From assembly GCA_041751795.1 (NCBI GenBank), contig JBGSWU010000181.1, forward strand, positions 10,092 through 74,091: a stretch of DNA of 64,000 nucleotides. Reading direction: 5' to 3'. The stretch comes from JBBECJ01 sp041751795. GTDB lineage: Bacteria; Chloroflexota; Chloroflexia; Thermomicrobiales; CFX8. Below are positions 62,941 through 64,000 of this stretch, one piece after another (positions within the stretch are counted from its first letter, which is position 1; each line of letters begins with the position of its first letter). The notes beneath the pieces were generated by a model that saw nothing but the letters and a program-made list of their open reading frames with translations, was not told the DNA's origin and made no database searches. A program made the position numbers and the translations under genes.

Positions 62941-64000
62941 CTATTCGTCTCCTCCATTATGCCGTCCCCCAAGCAGGACGCTCAGCCCGAGCTTCTGGTC
63001 TGGACGCTTGCCGTTTGCACTTTCTGTCAGGGATCTAGAGTACGCTCGCGTTCGAACGATCATCGGCATCGGAATCGCATGGCCGACGACCAGGCATTGC
63101 TGCGTCGGTTCAAGACTGGCAAGCATTGACCGCAGCGCCGAGCGGTCACCTGTTCCACTGAGCACGGCGGCAATGTCGCTCTCGTCCGTCAGCAGGCCGC
63201 TGATCCGCGTCGCCAACTGAGACATCACCTCGCTGTCGATTTGGCTTGGTCGCTGGTCTACAACCATGAGCGAGACACCGAACTTCCGCATTTCACGCGC
63301 GATCGTTCCAAAGATTGATTGGCGCGCCGCAGAAGGGCTGAGGAACTTGTGCGCCTCTTCAAGAACAACCGTCACTGGTCGATCGCTGCTCATTCCAGGT
63401 GTCGAATCACGTTCCTGTGCCCGCTCGGTGTACTCGCTATGGATACGGCGGGTGAGCAGGTTGGTAACCAGCATGTAGTCACGGAGTTCGTGGAACCGCC
63501 CGAATTGGATGACGACGTGTCGCCCATCGCGAAGATGCTGGACGATGTCTCGGACTGGGTTTTCCTTTGACGTCGGCAAGATAAACGGCCGCTGTTCCAG
63601 ATAAGCGAGTTTCCGCTTGAGTGCCTCAACCGCACCCTCGTGGGCGCCCGAAGCCGCCACGAATTCTTTCGTCGCTTCGCTGTCCATTGTCAGTAGCCTG
63701 GAAAGCCACTGATCGCCGTAGTGCTTACTGAGCAGAAACGTCGTTGAAGAGAACGTGTCGCTCAAATTGAGTTCATCGCGCAGCAGTTCAATGTCGGCAG
63801 GATCGATCTGATTCATGCCGATCTTGATGTGATAACTGGCGCGGGTGTTCCGTTCATCGAGTGAGAACACCTTGACTCGTGTTGAGTCGAACAAATCACG
63901 CAAACCGGGAATTCCGGGCTTATCGTGTTTTTCATCGGCATACTCGTCGTGCATGTCGAAGACAAGCGCTGACGCGATGTCGCTGCGGATGATCCCGAAC
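62941..64000 (-). CDS. herA: HerA-type DNA translocase/helicase (5' truncated by window edge)
   Basis: The frame is open from the window end. It begins 'FGIIRSDIASALVFDMHDEYA', where the 'VFDMHDEY' block is a HerA-characteristic segment after Walker A. It continues with 'VVIQFGRF', Walker B 'VTVVLEEAHKFLSP', 'IAREMRKFGVSLMVVDQRPSQID' (in parts; sensor and arginine-finger region) and a C-terminal DUF853-like end. The N-terminal HAS barrel and Walker A lie beyond the window. HerA is a hexameric dsDNA translocase that drives end resection with NurA and Mre11-Rad50 in archaea. sbcD follows after 3 nt. Confidence 0.9.
   Translation of the reverse strand, partial: FGIIRSDIASALVFDMHDEYADEKHDKPGIPGLRDLFDSTRVKVFSLDERNTRASYHIKIGMNQIDPADIELLRDELNLSDTFSSTTFLLSKHYGDQWLSRLLTMDSEATKEFVAASGAHEGAVEALKRKLAYLEQRPFILPTSKENPVRDIVQHLRDGRHVVIQFGRFHELRDYMLVTNLLTRRIHSEYTERAQERDSTPGMSSDRPVTVVLEEAHKFLSPSAARQSIFGTIAREMRKFGVSLMVVDQRPSQIDSEVMSQLATRISGLLTDESDIAAVLSGTGDRSALRSMLASLEPTQQCLVVGHAIPMPMIVRTRAYSRSLTESANGKRPDQKLGLSVLLGGRHNGGDE

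Noticed and set aside
1..64000. CRISPR array, insertion sequence, prophage or restriction system
   Set aside because: No spaced direct repeats, transposase, integrase, phage structural gene or methylase/nuclease pair is visible. Gene order and composition look like stable core chromosome.

Overview
The window is dense, mostly housekeeping bacterial chromosome of moderate GC. Gene content and order (T-box valS, DegS/DegU-like pair, a GH18 protein with 'YFPET...GYP' repeats, an sdhCDAB operon, a HerA-Mre11 gene pair, GlpX) suggest a Chloroflexota bacterium, perhaps Thermomicrobia-like. This is inference; no 16S rRNA is present. I see no insertion sequences, prophage or CRISPR array.

Layout. 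1-8.1 kb: 3' end of a TrkA-like gene, glutamate dehydrogenase, gatB, an isolated nuoG-nuoI pair and an aldehyde dehydrogenase. 8.1-15.6 kb: endonuclease IV; an ArsC/Spx-family gene whose first redox cysteine codon is TGA followed by a bacterial SECIS-like hairpin; divergently rfbD, two GT2 glycosyltransferases and a DUF4388 gene; an aroM split by TAG; a DegS/DegU-type two-component pair. 15.6-24.8 kb: mutL, mpg and valS (T-box leader), then divergent uvrA and an HNH nuclease. 24.8-30.4 kb: serS with two tRNA-Ser genes, a CoA-binding protein, a second ALDH and tyrA. 30.4-41.7 kb: hypothetical membrane proteins, a Nudix-like gene, uvrB, a Thr-rich anchored protein with a GH18 protein, and an aroQ-pepQ-efp-accB-xseA-xseB run. 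41.7-53 kb: proS, pfkA, an AIR-synthase-like gene, rho with a long disordered N-terminus, glpX, dinG and an M20 peptidase. 53-64 kb: sdhCDAB, a membrane protein, SRP RNA, a carboxypeptidase-regulatory-like membrane protein, an S9 peptidase, a creatininase-family gene, sbcD/mre11 and the 3' part of herA.

Many genes serve DNA repair (nfo, mutL, mpg, uvrA, uvrB, xseAB, dinG, sbcD, herA) or translation (gatB, valS, serS, proS, efp, two tRNA-Ser). Central metabolism is represented by Gdh, Sdh, Pfk, GlpX and AccB.

The most notable hidden signal is the probable selenoprotein at 8962-9330. Ordinary ORF calling truncates it to a 97-residue stub that lacks the active site. The TGA lies exactly at the first Cys of CxxC. 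It is followed 22 nt later by the loop of a hairpin with a 3-bp lower stem, a bulged U and a 4-bp upper stem, resembling the E. coli fdhF SECIS. The genes for Sec insertion (selA, selB, selC, selD) are not in this window, so this remains a well-supported prediction.
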